DNA from: Podocnemis expansa
Taxonomy: Eukaryota > Chordata > Testudines > Podocnemididae
DNA: 64,000 nt
Assembly (NCBI GenBank): GCA_007922195.1
Contig: ML681971.1
Coordinates: 3,670,700-3,734,699, forward strand
Reading direction: 5' to 3'
Shown here: positions 1 through 11,035 of the stretch, piece after piece
How positions within the stretch are numbered: the stretch's first letter is position 1
Layout: each line of letters opens with the position of its first letter
The notes under the pieces: model-generated
The model's database searches: none
What the model was told of the DNA's origin: nothing
What the model saw: the letters and a program-made list of their open reading frames with translations, nothing else
Made by a program: the position numbers and the translations under genes

Positions 1-515
1 GGAAGTTTGAGGCACTTGAGTTCCTCTCCCAACCTCTCTCCAGTGTGTTGACACCAGTAGCACTGTGACACCTTGTCCTGTGACTCCTTGGGCCATTCTG
101 AAGATCAAGTCAGCTCTTCGTGGACATCGCAGATCAGATGAAAGAACTGCCAGTGTCATCTCAATGGATCACCACCTGCATCAGGACCTGCTACGAACAA
201 TCCAAGGTGCCAGTAACTGGATCGGTGATAATGCACTCGACCAGAATCTATGCTTTGTCTGCGGCTTTCCTCGCACAGGTGCCAGTCCAGGAGATCTGTG
301 GAGCCATCACCCGATCATTTGTCCACCATACTGACACATCTCACTACACTATTGTGGAACAGTTGAGGGATGATGCAGCCTTTGGGAGAGCAGTGCTGCA
401 GACAGCTCAACCTTAGCTCCACACACTTACCAATGTAAGGCTTGTGAATCAACCTAACTGGGAATGGCTAAGAGCAACACATCTTGAAGAACCACAGTTA
501 CTGAGAAGTAACTAC
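1..515 (+). mobile_element. DIRS 3' end fragment (tyrosine recombinase C-terminus)
   Basis: The frame ending at 416 matches the recombinase C-terminus of DIRS copy A: it has the AFLAQVPVQEICG stretch, a Y in the place of the nucleophile (SHYTI) and the closing DDAAFGRAVLQ. The upstream part is cut by the window edge and is frameshifted. After the stop come about 100 bases like a DIRS right terminus (a CATCTTGAAGAACC stretch, then a run ending GAAGTAAC near 515). No internal complementary region is visible. It is a decayed fossil. The match to the other copies is by eye. Confidence 0.75.
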
Positions 516-840
516 TATTCTTCTTAAACATCAACAGTACAGAAAAAAAAATTTAATTTACAAGAACTTAGAAATAACCATTTGTTACAGAAGACTTTTC
601 TTGAGGTGCAGCTCAAAAGAGCAGAGCTATGCCCACTCCAAAAGAGCCTTGGCAATTATTTCACTAGCACCTTTTTAACATGTAAATCACCCTGTTGTGT
701 GTGTGTTTGTTAATATTTCAAATAATGCCAGCCACAGAAAAACACTATCACAACTTTGTCCTCTGATAACCCCCCTTCTTCTCTTCACTGGGTTCTTCAG
801 GTACTTGACAATTTGAATGAGAATAAATGGTGGAGTCTTT

Positions 841-1000
841 GTAACTTCAAGACTTTAAGTCATGATCTGAGGCCTTCAGTACTTCAGTCAGTCTATTAAA
901 GGAGGTGGTGTGTGAGTTTCTATGGCTTCTGATGTGCAGGAGGTCAGACTAGATTATGAAAATGGGTTTTCCTGACCTTAAAGTCTATGGGTCTGTGATT
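841..1000 (+). repeat. Interspersed repeat with GCAGGAGGTCAGACTAGA tail
   Basis: This segment shares an ordered series of blocks with 50027-50172 (same strand) and 12748-12920 (opposite strand): a TCATGATYTGAGG block, a GTGTGAGTTTCTATGGC block, GTGCAGGAGGTCAGACTAGAT, and CCTGACCTTAAAGTCTATG. The tail resembles those of reptile LINE/SINE families. I cannot say whether it is a SINE or a LINE 3' end. Confidence 0.6.
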
Positions 1001-1238
1001 TGGCAGTTGTCCCACACGGCAAAAAGAGGGTTAAAAGGGACTAGGCACTGCAGCACAGAGCTGGTCGGAACTAGGAGCAAGCAGAACAGCATAAAAGGTG
1101 GCTGTAGGTACAGAGCAGTCAGCTGGGTCCTGAGATTCGGAGAACAAGGTTGTCTCCCATAGTGAAATATTTCATTACAGGTATGCTGAATGTATACCCA
1201 TCCAGACATTTGCCTCCCACCCCCCCCCCCCATCACCA

Positions 1239-2262
1239 CAGGATCTCAACCTAGTGCTTAAAATCATTATTAAATCACCTTTTGAACCAGTGGTGACCAG
1301 CTCTCTACTGCATATGTTTATGAAGGTGTCATTTCTAGTCACCATAACATTGATGCAACATGTAGAAGTGGGAGTACTCATGACACATCTGCTGTATACA
1401 GTCCTTCACAATGACAAAGTGTCCCTTAGACCTCATCTGAAGTTTTTTCCTAAGGTTGCATCTTCATTCCATATAAAGCAGCCTATTCACCTTTCTGCAT
1501 TTGACACAAAACCCCACAACAGCATCTAGGAAGTGGCCCTTCCACACTTCAGACATTAGGTGTGCTTTAGGTTTCTATCGAGAAAGAGCAAAGACATTTC
1601 GGAAATCACCCAAATTGTTTATATCACTGGCAGAATGTTCCAGAGGAAAGCTATATCCACACAGACTGACTAGGTGGATTTCAGGATGCATTCACTCTTA
1701 TTGTGCACAAGCAGGTGTATCACCACCAAATGAATGAGAGCATATTCTACCAGAGCAGTCTCCATGTCCACAGTTGTTTGCGCAACGTCCCACTTACAGA
1801 AATATGTAAAATGACCACTTGGGCATTGGCTCACACATGGACAAAGCATTATGTTATCGACCAAGCATCAAGGGGTGTTGCAACAGTTGGACAAGTACTG
1901 TCTTCCATTCAGTCTAAGAATTTGGAAGTTCACACCAGCTAATGGTGGTGCTACTTGAGTATCACTTAGAGTGTAGCACCCACAGGGACACTACTTAAGA
2001 GATTGTTACTCACCTTATGCAGTAACTAATGGAAGTTTTTCAAGATGTGACCCCTGTCATTGTCCCACTATCCACTGTCCTTCTCTCTACTTGTGAGTTT
2101 GCATGCATGGCTTCACAGTAGAGAAGGAACAGGGGATTGGGTTGTGCATGCCAAAAGGGCACCAATGGCTAGGATGTGTCAAGACCTAGAGTGGAACACC
2201 CACAAGGCACATTTTGAAGAACTTCATTTACTGCACAAGGCAAGTAACCCCTTCTTGTCTAC
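1239..2262 (+). mobile_element. DIRS 3' half (recombinase, internal complementary region, right terminus)
   Basis: From 1239 the translation follows the recombinase of copy A (LKIIIKSPFEPVVTSSLL against VVLSRLTRPPFEPLATCSLL). It continues through a DKVSLRPH block, a RERAKTFRKSPKLF block and VPLTEICKMTTWALAHTW, with at least two frameshifts. The active-site arginine region is degraded. After the frame, 1969-2070 resembles an internal complementary region, and 2185-2262 a right terminus ending GGCAAGTAACCCC. Everything 5' of the recombinase is missing. A poly-C run (about 1219-1231) sits just before the left break. Confidence 0.75.
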
Positions 2263-5041
2263 CCAATGGTCCAAAATTCTTCTGAAGTATATAGTATTAA
2301 TAACTGTCTGAAATGCATCTCCCCAAGGTGCTAGAAAGCTTTTGACAAGATTGATTCATAATCCAAGTTCTTTTCGTTTGAGCTATCAGTCACATGGACA
2401 TAACATATTGAAATTTATGTCCTGTCCATCGTAGATGAGCATTCATGAGAGCATTTAAGTCCAATCCTGTTACCATAACTCTTAAATCTCATTTCAAAAC
2501 CAAGGAATGTTACTGGCTCATTCTGCATTAATGGTTTATATATCAGTTTTACAGAAATAAAAATCATTGCAGAATACTTCAGAGAAATCTTGTTACTTAT
2601 ATGCAGTTCAGTTAGATATAGTGTTAAATCCTCTGAAGCCATGGTATATAATAGGTGGCCTGTCAGAACAGCTGAAAGTTAATAGCAACATAGTTCCTTC
2701 AAGGAGAATGGTTTCATGTTTCAATTTTAAAAATTAAACTGGCATAGAGAAGAAGTTATAATTTATAAAACTTCAGGAAATAAAGTTTATATGAAGCTTT
2801 TGTATTTCTCTCCCAGCTTTTCTTAAGTTCCTCCAGATACAGGATAGAATCCTGAAACTGGACTGGGTGAGAGGTGAAGGCTCCCACTGGTATCTGCTGT
2901 CCTGCTCCTTCTTTAGAAATGGAGATAGTAATATTCCTTTGTTGGGGGTGCGGAAGAGTTGTCCTGGGGATGATGCTTCCCTCTTAATTCCAATGGGGAA
3001 TTGAGATCTTCACAATTAAATGACCAGAAGGGAACAAGTAAGGGGTGCTCAGTAGTCAGCAGCTCCAATACAGAATTCTTGACTGCTTAATGCCAGCTGC
3101 TTCCTCCAGTCTTCCCACTCCCACTAACTGGAAAGTAAGAAAGAGAATATCATAACTCAGGAATTCACAACTTCTGTAACTGCCTCACTTATAAGCCAGC
3201 TTTATAAGGTGTTCTTTCGCTTTCCTACAACTGTTCTATGGTTGTTATTGCAGTCATGGGAGGAGAGTTTACTGGCAGAGTGGAGGGTGGGAGCTTTTCT
3301 CTGGTTACCTGACATTGCTGGTATCGCTTAGGAGGGTAGTGTGAAGCTTTCCTATACTGGAGTGAGGGAGTTGTGTGCCTCTTTAGAATTTTCTCCTTAG
3401 CGACACTGTTGATAAATTCTGCAGCATAGGTGAGTGTTCAACAAGTAGGTGGTGTCTGGATATTTTTGAATGTTGAGTCTTCCGCCTCTCGAAACAGAAA
3501 TATTTTTGTCAAGCAGGGCCAGCTCAAGGGGTTGTGGCACCCCAAGCCAAATTTTGGTTTGGTGCCCCCCTCATCTCATTCATGGAGGTTGAAAATGGTT
3601 TTCCAAAATGCATAAATCTCCAGTGTCTGCCCACAGAGGGATTTAAAGTGCACTCTGCCTACATGACGTAAGCTGCAGGTTGACTAACAGTGCCTTTGCT
3701 GCTAAGAAAGAGCTGAAGAAGCAGGAGCCAGCCTGATGTTCAGGAGGGCTTGGCATCCCTAAGAACTGTCACCTGAAGCCTCATGTGAGGAACAAAGAAT
3801 TTGCTGTTCACCCCAGTGTTTCCAATAAGCAGACTGGAATTGGAGAGCAGCCGTTTCTTTGTGCTAGCTCCCTGGAGGGTGTGTCATTGCACTTTTACAT
3901 TTGTATTTTTCAGTGTTTACCCACTATAGTGGAACTCCTTCTCTCCTCTACCAAATGCAAACCAGCTAAAGGATCAGCACTGTTAAATGGATCAACTTAC
4001 TGTCAATAGCCAGAAACAAAATAGGCCTAAAGTACATAACTTTCTTAAGTAACTGATATAAAAATATAAGATGTGGATCTGGAAGGGACACTTACACCCT
4101 AATGGAAATTGATAAGAAAACTTTTACAAACATTTTTCTAAAGTAAAGAAACTCAAGTACAAAATTCTAGAAGATGGAGGACTGAACCATCGCATCACAA
4201 TGTGCACATGAAGGAAACCATCACAAGTAAACATCAGGGTGGGAGCAACAGAGACATGCGCCTAAAGTAGAGCCAACCTTGTTGCCTAGGAGCTTTGCAG
4301 ACATGGGGCTCTGCATTTGTTATTGTTAAGGTCTACTTAGCTGTTACAATAATTGATAACTTGGACTGCTTGCAGCTTCAAGACAGAGCTGCACCTGTAA
4401 GTCACTGGCAGCAGGGAAATGCTCTGCCTCCACCTGTAGATCATTTCTGAGGAAAATTCCAAACAATTTTTTTAGACTAACAATTCAGCTCAATAATTTG
4501 TCAAATTCTCAGCTGTGTCCTATGGCTGCGTTTGATGTCGGGGAAGATTGTTCCTTATGCTCTGCTTCCTCTGCTGAGTAATTTGCAGCAGCTGGTGCCC
4601 CTGCAGGCTTCAGGGAAGCAACTTAGACTTAAAAGCCAGGGGTGAAAAGAAAGGTCTTTTTCTCAGAACTGCCCTCCCAAACCCTTCTCTTATCAGTTGT
4701 CTCATTGGGGAGCTCTGTGCAAAGGATGCAGAAGTCTCCTCCCACAGCGCAGTCCAAATAGAGTTGACTAGGTCGATCTTCCCTGAGACCATGTCAATCC
4801 CTTGTGCTCCAAGTTCAGGATATAAAGAGTGGAGCTTGTTCCTTCTTACCATCTGTGGTAAATGTTGGAAGCATGTGGTCAAGTTTTTCCTCCTGAAAAA
4901 TGTATCATTATGCTTAATTCTTGCTAGTTAACGTTACTTGTTTTGAGTCTTTGTATCCCTGTCCTTTTTGTCTTTTCTTTTACCATTTGTTTACTGTCAG
5001 TAGTCACTGGGCTCCAGGCTCCATGTGGCACCAGGGGAGGC
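2263..5041. other. Intronic or intergenic DNA, nothing recognised
   Basis: The stretch is AT-moderate with frequent stops in all frames. No convincing exon, RNA gene or long terminal repeat is visible. The segment 3514-3732 begins CAGGGCCAGCTCA and ends GCCAGCCTG, which could be a worn hAT-type element, but its flanking 8-mers agree in only about five of eight places. Nothing can be claimed for 3733-5041. Confidence 0.5.
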
Positions 5042-6290
5042 CATGTCAACATTCTTTGGCTTCAAAATCTCCCCTAGGTGTCACAAATAGAAGCCCATGA
5101 ATGATCCTGAGTTTTGCTGCCTAAAGTGCTTGGATGAGGGTTATGCAAGGGACAGTGGTCTTATTTGCAAGGGCTTCAGAACAAGAACCAAAAAGCAGAT
5201 AGAACATGTCAGGTACATACTTATGGAGGCTGTTCTTCACCTGCCACTGGAAGTGTCTCAGTTGATTAGAGGGAGTTCCTCTTCATCCAGGAGTGCTACC
5301 TCAGTTTTACCTGCATATAAAGACAGGAGGAGATCCCCTTTACTGGGCAATCTTCAAAATGTACAAGTGCTCAGAGCACAATAGGCTTGTTCAGCATGGG
5401 TACTGAGCTTCAACACCAACTGTAGCTTGCTGCAGAAAGGCCTTCTACACTGATACACAGGCTGGAACACTCCTCTAGCTTAAACCCCCTCTCTACAGTT
5501 CAAAAGTCTTTTTCCTCCAGAAGTTTCTTTCAGGTGTTGAGTTGTGGTGGGCCACTCACCAGGATCAGGGATGGGACATCCACTCATTTAATGTATTGGA
5601 CATACGGAATTCATCTCACAACACTTGAGAGAGGTGAGCATGCCTCTCAAACTATGGACTCAGAAAAGTGAGACAGCGAACCTTAGAAGGTACAGTAAGG
5701 GTCAACACACTTTTTACCTTGGTTTCCATTTTATAAAGGTTCTCATAGTGGACCAGTCAATTTTTAAGCCTTTACAGGCCTGATCCTATGTTTTACACCC
5801 CGTTGCATTTGTTTTCATTCCATTCTGTAAATTCACCCATCTTCGAAGCATCTGATGAAGTGGGATTTTCTCCCATGAAAACTCATGCGAAAAATAAACC
5901 TGTTAGTCTTAAAGTGCCACACGACTCCTTGGTGGTTTTTTTTTTTTTTTTTTTTCTGGACTAGACTAACACGGCTATCCCTTTGGAAATAGCCAAGTTC
6001 AGACAGACATTGTCTCAATCCCCTTCTTTGGGCATGAAAATCTCTTTGTCGGCACCAGACCAACAGAAAATAAATAAGGAAATACAAATTGTCATCTGAC
6101 ACATCTATGCCTCTGCATGCTTTCACTAGCAGTGCTACCATGGTGTGTATGGTCCCTCTCAGTCTGCAGATTGCATGGCCCATCAGCTTCTCCCTGGAAC
6201 TAAAAATGGGACTCTTTTGTTTCATGTGGATGCACGAGCATCACTGGGTATCATGGGCACAAGCCCCAAGTCCTATCGTTTGGAATGTCC
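5042..6290 (+). mobile_element. Broken DIRS (gag start, then RT-end/RNase H piece)
   Basis: Near 5046 the translation begins like DIRS gag. From 5097 it runs NDPEFCCLKCLDEGYARD, then GFRTRTKKQIEHVR, in line with the N-terminal Cys cluster and FKPRTQKDRIQR block of copy A. A Penelope-type tail follows (to about 5985). From 6095 a frame reads CLCMLSLAVLPWCVWSL, matching the CLRLLGLMAACTFVVPL linker before RNase H in copy A. Next comes FHVDARASLGIMG, in the place of the first RNase H aspartate motif. Most of gag and RT is gone. The two ends may be one element with an insertion and a deletion, or two separate fossils. Confidence 0.65.
5790..5985 (+). mobile_element. Penelope-like element 3' tail
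   Basis: It contains the family's tail blocks in order: TCTGATGAAGTGGGATTTTC, ATGAAAACTCATGCG, CTGTTAGTCTTAAAGTGCC, an ACTCCTTG block, a 20-base T run and GACTAGACTAACACGGCTA. The same blocks recur at 10973-11035, 22501-23032 (reversed), 39915-40015, 58370-58460 and 63115-63228. Assignment to Penelope rests on the copies at 22501 and 61500, where the tail follows a GIY-YIG-type C-terminal protein. The left boundary here is uncertain. Confidence 0.65.
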
Positions 6291-6590
6291 TTAGCTCCTG
6301 GATTGGGGGGAGGTCAGGGCAATCCTGGGGCTTGGCTGCTGGCGGTGGCACCAGGAGCTCAGTCCAGGTCCAGCCTCAGGCCACTGCTGGTGGCAGGATC
6401 TAGCCCCAGGTGGGAACCTGGGGCTGGCAGTGGCAGGAGCCAGGTCTGGCCTTTGGCCAGGGGGACCTGCAGTCAGTGGGCTGGATCAGGCTGGGGGCCA
6501 GATTGGGCAGGGCCAGCACAGCAGGGCATGGGGGTGGGCCTGAGCCTGAATGCTTTTTGGGAGCAGTGCTACCCCTGTGGAGATGTATTA
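6291..6590. repeat. GC-rich segment, unclassified
   Basis: The block is GC-rich, full of CAGG, GGGG and CTGG words, and sits between AT-richer DNA. The open frames in it look like chance products of low stop-codon density. Its right edge, GCAGTGCTACCCCTG, reads in reverse like a hAT terminus. I find no partner at the left, so I do not call an element. Confidence 0.3.
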
Positions 6591-6939
6591 GGCTTTGGGA
6601 TTGGATGTTTAGACATATTAGTTCCTAGCTATTTTAGTGATACAGTGCAAAGCTTTATGGAAAGCAGAGGCTATTAAATCAGATAAGTTGATTTACAATC
6701 CTGATTCTTGCCAGAGGCTATAGGAATATAAGTTATTTGGCCAAAAGAAGCAGTCTGTGAAATATACCAGGAGATTATTTCTCTTTGTGTATGGTAGCTA
6801 GATCAAGTGCTAAGTCAATAACTGTCCTCTCTTGCCTTCTGGTTATTTATCTGCTAGTCTCCCAGCTAGTCCTGTCTGGAGTTAGTCCTGGAATTGATGT
6901 CATGCTCTCTTAGTTTGGGAGCAAAAGGACTATCTATTG

Positions 6940-7126
6940 CAGTGGTTTTCAAACCACGGGTCGGGACCCAGTACTGGATCACAGATCCTCAGGCACTGGC
7001 TCACACTGCCCTCTGCTGCTGCCACCAAAAGACTGGAATGCATTGCTGAAAGATGTAATTGTTGGGTCATGGACATAAATGACTTTCAACTGGGTCCCAA
7101 TAAAAAAGAAAGTTTGAAATCCTGTG
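6940..7126. mobile_element. hAT-type MITE, 187 bp
   Basis: It begins CAGTGGTTTTCAAAC and ends GTTTGAAATCCTGTG, which are imperfect inverted termini. Flanking 8-mers are ATCTATTG (6932-6939) and ATTTATTG (7127-7134), as expected for the 8 bp target duplication of hAT elements. Inside are GGGACCCAGTACTGGATCA and GATGTAATTGTTGGGTCAT, which reappear in reverse in the element at 59878-60063. It is non-coding and non-autonomous. Confidence 0.85.
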
Positions 7127-7549
7127 ATTTATTGCTTTGACCATACAATGTCAGTGGACATTGTCCACGGGGGGGACGGGGGGGGACGACACATTCTGTG
7201 GGTGCTATTCAAGAATTTTGGGAACCACTTTGTCTTGGTCCCAATCTTAGAAACCCTGGGAAAGGATGTGACATGAATTAATCTCCATTATTTATATCTG
7301 ATCAGAGCATTGAAACCTGCTCCCCATCCTGTTTCTAGGCTCAAAGAATCAAATGAAAACAGCATGTGGCATTGTTTGAAAAACATAAATAAGTTCATAG
7401 TTCATATGTTTTGCACATGGATGCCAGTCTTTTGTTCTTTTTACAACTTCCATCATTATATGCACTCACATGGTGTTTCTTGAGAATAATAATGTCAGTA
7501 ATATTGGCTATAGGGAAGAAGGAAATAAATTCATTCATGACAAACACTT

Positions 7550-9133
7550 GCTAGGCAGGCGACCAGCATGGCTTATATCAGAGAAATCTGTGAGTCTAAA
7601 TACAAAAGGGAAGCTTAAAAGACATGGAAGCTTGGAGAGATGACTATTGCTTGAGTATACAGGGATGAAATCAAGAAGGCCAAAGCATAACTGGAATTGC
7701 AGCTAGCAAGGGAAGTGAAAGGTAACAAGAAGGATTTCAAAGGTATGTTATCAGCAAGAAGGTGGTCAGGGAAAGCATGGGCTCCTTGCTGAATGGTGAG
7801 GCAACCTAATGACGTGATTTGGAAAAGCTGAAGTATTCAATGCTTTTTTGCTTTTGTCTTCAGAGACAAGATCAACTGCCAGACTACTGCACTGAGCAGC
7901 ACAGCATGGGGGGGATGTGAGCAAACCTCAGTGGTGAAAGAACAGACTCAGGACCAGTGTTCCTTCTAGGCTGTGCGGCTGTGTGGCCACGCTGCCTGGC
8001 GCAGGGAAGGTTGCCGGCCGCTACAGTCCCTGCTGAAAGCAACTCTGAGTGGGCAGTTTTTAAAACTCCCACTCAGAGTCAGCTCTCACTGAGCCTGTGC
8101 TGACTCTCTGCGCAGGCTCAGTGAGAACTCCTCTGGCCCAGAGGAGCATCCGGAGGGCAGGCTGCGCTGCTCCGGGCCAGGTGAGGGGGCCCTGACCAGC
8201 TTCCTTCCAATTCCGGGGCGGGGAGGAAAGAGGGCCAGAGACTGCTCTGCCTGCCCGTCTGGCCTCACCACAGCAGAGCGGAGCAGCCAGCTGGCCGCAC
8301 CTCTCCAGGGAGCAGAGGGGGCCAGCACTGAGCTCCAGTGTGCGGGGCTGGAGCCCTGGAGTGGCCTGCCCTGCTCCCAAAGAGTTGGGGCCATTTTGTG
8401 TTGTTCCCCCCCCCCACCCCACCCCCAGCCATGGAGCAGGCCTGTTCAGGCTGGGCGTGAAGCGGCCCAAACTCTTTGGGAGTGGGAAGGGCCACTCCAG
8501 GGCCCCCATCCCACACCCCGGAGCTCAGCGCCGGCTCCCTCTGCCCCACCCCCAGGAGGTGCGGTGGGCTGGGAGTAGGCTGGGCTGACTGCTCAACCCC
8601 CACTGCTGGGAGGCTAGGCAACCAGCGGAGCTTGGGGGGGCAGGATTGGGCCCACGGGGGGAGCGCAGCAAGCAACACGTTGCTTAGGTGCATTGGCCCC
8701 TTAAAGGGAACATTGCTCAGGACTATTCAGAAAAGCTGGACATGCACAACTCTATCGGGTCCAATTCAGTGTCTCCAAGGATGCTGTAGGAGTTGACTGA
8801 TTTGATTGCAGAGCCATTTTGGCCATTATCTTTGAAAATTTTTGCCATTGAGAAACGTTCTGGATGACTGGAAGAAGATAAATCTACTGCCAATATTCAA
8901 AAAAAAAAAAAAAAGGGGGGGGGAAGAAGGAGTATCCAGGAGGTACAGTCCTGTCAGCCTCACCTCAATCCCTGGAGCCAGGTCCTCAGTGAATCCATTT
9001 TGAAGCACTTGGAGGAGAGGAAGGTAATGAGGAGTGGGTAGCATGGATTGACCAAGAGCAAATCATGCCTGACCAACCTGGTTACCTTCTGTGAAGATGT
9101 GGCTGACTCAGTGGATGTGGGAAAAGAGATGGT
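7550..9133 (+). mobile_element. CR1 LINE fragment, split by a hAT element
   Basis: Translation on the + strand follows CR1 ORF2 between the endonuclease and reverse transcriptase: a KVKGNKKDFKGMLSARR block, a cassette preceding the split at 7955, and beyond the split LEKLDMHNSIGSN-like text leading into the early RT. The 8895-9133 part includes A16 and G9 runs, probably expanded after insertion. The 3' end is absent: recognisable CR1 stops near 9133. The hAT at 7955-8715 inserted later, because removing it and one 8-mer rejoins the CR1 reading. Confidence 0.7.
7955..8715. mobile_element. GC-rich hAT-type element, 761 bp, perfect 8 bp duplication
   Basis: The element begins CAGTGTTCCTTCTAG and ends TTAAAGGGAACATTG. 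The perfect 8-mer CTCAGGAC lies at 7947-7954 and again at 8716-8723. The inside is GC-rich and repetitive. It has a near palindrome (8056-8083, around GTTTTTAAAACTCCCACTC) and an inverted pair around GCCTGTGCTGACTCTCTGCG (about 8089-8130). Open frames inside lack any transposase motif I recognise, so I read it as non-autonomous. It interrupts a + strand CR1. Confidence 0.88.
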
Positions 9134-9295
9134 CACAATGAGCGGGAGTTACACGACTTCATTGAACAATGTTTTTGTCCTATAGGGGACACCCCAAACA
9201 ACCAGTTTGCCACCGGGAAAGTTGTAACCGGCTGAGTAAATTATCATCTTTCTATAGTGTGTATATTGATACTGTATGTGGAGTTATCAAGCTGG
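9134..9295. other. Short unassigned stretch between two CR1 pieces
   Basis: It lies between the end of the + strand CR1 and the start of the - strand CR1. It has a repeat-like look (GGGACACCCCAAACAACCAG, then GCCACCGGGAAAGTTG), but I cannot assign it and see no matching copy elsewhere in the window. Confidence 0.3.
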
Positions 9296-10180
9296 ACATT
9301 AAAGACTTCCAAGAATGAAGCTTCCACAGCCTCCATAGGTAACCTGTTCCAGTGCTTCACCATCCTCCTAGTGAAAAAAACTTTTTTCCTAATATCAAAC
9401 CCAGACCTTCTCCACTGTAACTTGAAACCATTCTTCTTGTTCTGTCATCTGCCACCACTGAGGAGTAGTATGCATTTACTGAGAAATTGGCAGTAGAGTA
9501 GCTTGCATAACTCTTATTTATATCCTGACTTCCCTTTAGTGAGCTGTTTCCATTGCGCTGCTCTGAGAAGAAACGTGTTACTTTTAACGCAGTGCTACAC
9601 TTTTTGAGGATGTGGTTTAAGTTAGTCAACTTCCAGCTCAATTGAGTGGGTCTTCACTTCTCAATCAATCCTGATAGATTAATCTGACAGCAGTGAATGC
9701 GCCAGTTAGTATGTTCAATCCCTGTGAACAGTGTAGCTCCATCCTCCCTGGAACCCACATTCAGGTAATGGAAGGCTGCTATCAAATCCCCTCTCGGTCT
9801 TCTCTTCTGCAGACTAAATAAACCCAGTTCCCTCAGCTTCTCCTCCTAAGTTAAGTGTGCCAGACCCATAATCGTTTTCACTGCCCTTTGCTGGACTCTC
9901 CAATTTGTCCATGTCCTTTCTGTAGTAGGGGGCCCAAACCTGGAGACACTGTTCCAAATGTGGCTTCCCCAGTGCCAAAAAGAGGGGACTAATAACTTCC
10001 AGTAACTTTTGCTGGCAGTGCTTCTGTCAGTGCATCCCAATATGCAATTAGCTTTCCTGACAACAAGGGCACTCTGTTGACTCATAAGAAGCTTCCTATC
10101 TGTTGTAACCCCCAGGTTCTTTTCTGCAGAACTGCTGCCTAGCCAGTTGGCCCCAGTCTTCTGTGATTGCAATATCTAGG
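9296..10180 (-). mobile_element. CR1 LINE 3' part
   Basis: Read on the - strand, 9846-10172 gives the end of CR1 reverse transcriptase (SAEKNLGVTTDRKLLMSQQ, then a block with ALVVRKANCILGC). Further along, 9300-9463 gives the C-terminal tail found in other CR1 copies. About 260 bases at 9464-9726 match neither part and appear to be a later insertion. The tail repeat usual at CR1 3' ends is missing. RT is frameshifted and its catalytic centre lies outside the copy. Confidence 0.75.
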
Positions 10181-10972
10181 TGAATTTAAATAGTGGAAAA
10201 TCTTGAGGTTGTGTTCTTTCATTATTTCAGTTGCAACTGAATAGGAATCAGAGATCCATTCCAAGTTTTGCATATGACTCAGACATACTTAAAGGATCTG
10301 GAATCGATGAGGTTAGCGAAAAGTGAATCCACTTCCATGTTTGAAGAGTTTTTGATTAGTGATTCTAATTTTGACCCACTTCTGGTTTTAAACTACACCT
10401 TTAATTTAACAGTGGAGGCACACTTAGTATTTTACGTTACTACTGTATATTGTTTTTGCGTGTAATGAGACCCCATTTTATTGTATCTGCACAGCTAAAT
10501 GGACTTTGTTTCCTTATGTTAGTGATTGAAAATTCAGATTTAACATTGTCTGAAGTACATTAAAGCATTTAATTTAAAAAAATTAATACACATTTTTAGA
10601 AAGTAACTTACTAGTACTTCTCCTTATTCGCTGTTAGAAAGTGACCAACAATGCAAAGTATTATCTATGTAATGAAGAACATAATTAGGCTGAGTATCTC
10701 TAAGTACACTGTACAGTGAACTTAGAAATATATGTAATGTAGAAGTTTTGGGGGTATTTTTATACCTTTTATGGTAAGTGGTGGTTTACACCGTATCATG
10801 TCAGCATGTAAATCTTATCTTCTCCCTTGTGGGACCAACAGAATGAATATAAATTAGAATATTCTAACATGCACATGCCTCAACAGATTTGCTGCTAAAA
10901 TTAGGAAGGCATTTAAAAGATATTTGAAAATTTGGTATACCAGGATAGATACATTTGTAATCCCCTACTACT

Positions 10973-11035
10973 TAAAGTGCCACACAACTCCTTGTTGTTT
11001 TTTCACTGGACTAGACTAACACGGCTATCCCTTTT
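10973..11035 (+). mobile_element. Penelope-like tail fragment
   Basis: It holds only the terminal blocks of the family: AAAGTGCCACACAACTCCTT, GTTGTTTTTTCACTGG and CTAGACTAACACGGCTATCC. The upstream tail is absent, so it is a heavily 5'-truncated copy. Confidence 0.6.

Noticed and set aside
3514..3732. hAT-type element starting CAGGGCCAGCTCA
   Set aside because: Ends are only roughly inverted and the flanking 8-mers match in five of eight places, close to chance.
4610..4882. 90-codon - strand frame
   Set aside because: No motif recognised, no splice context, and not matched by any repeat copy in the window.
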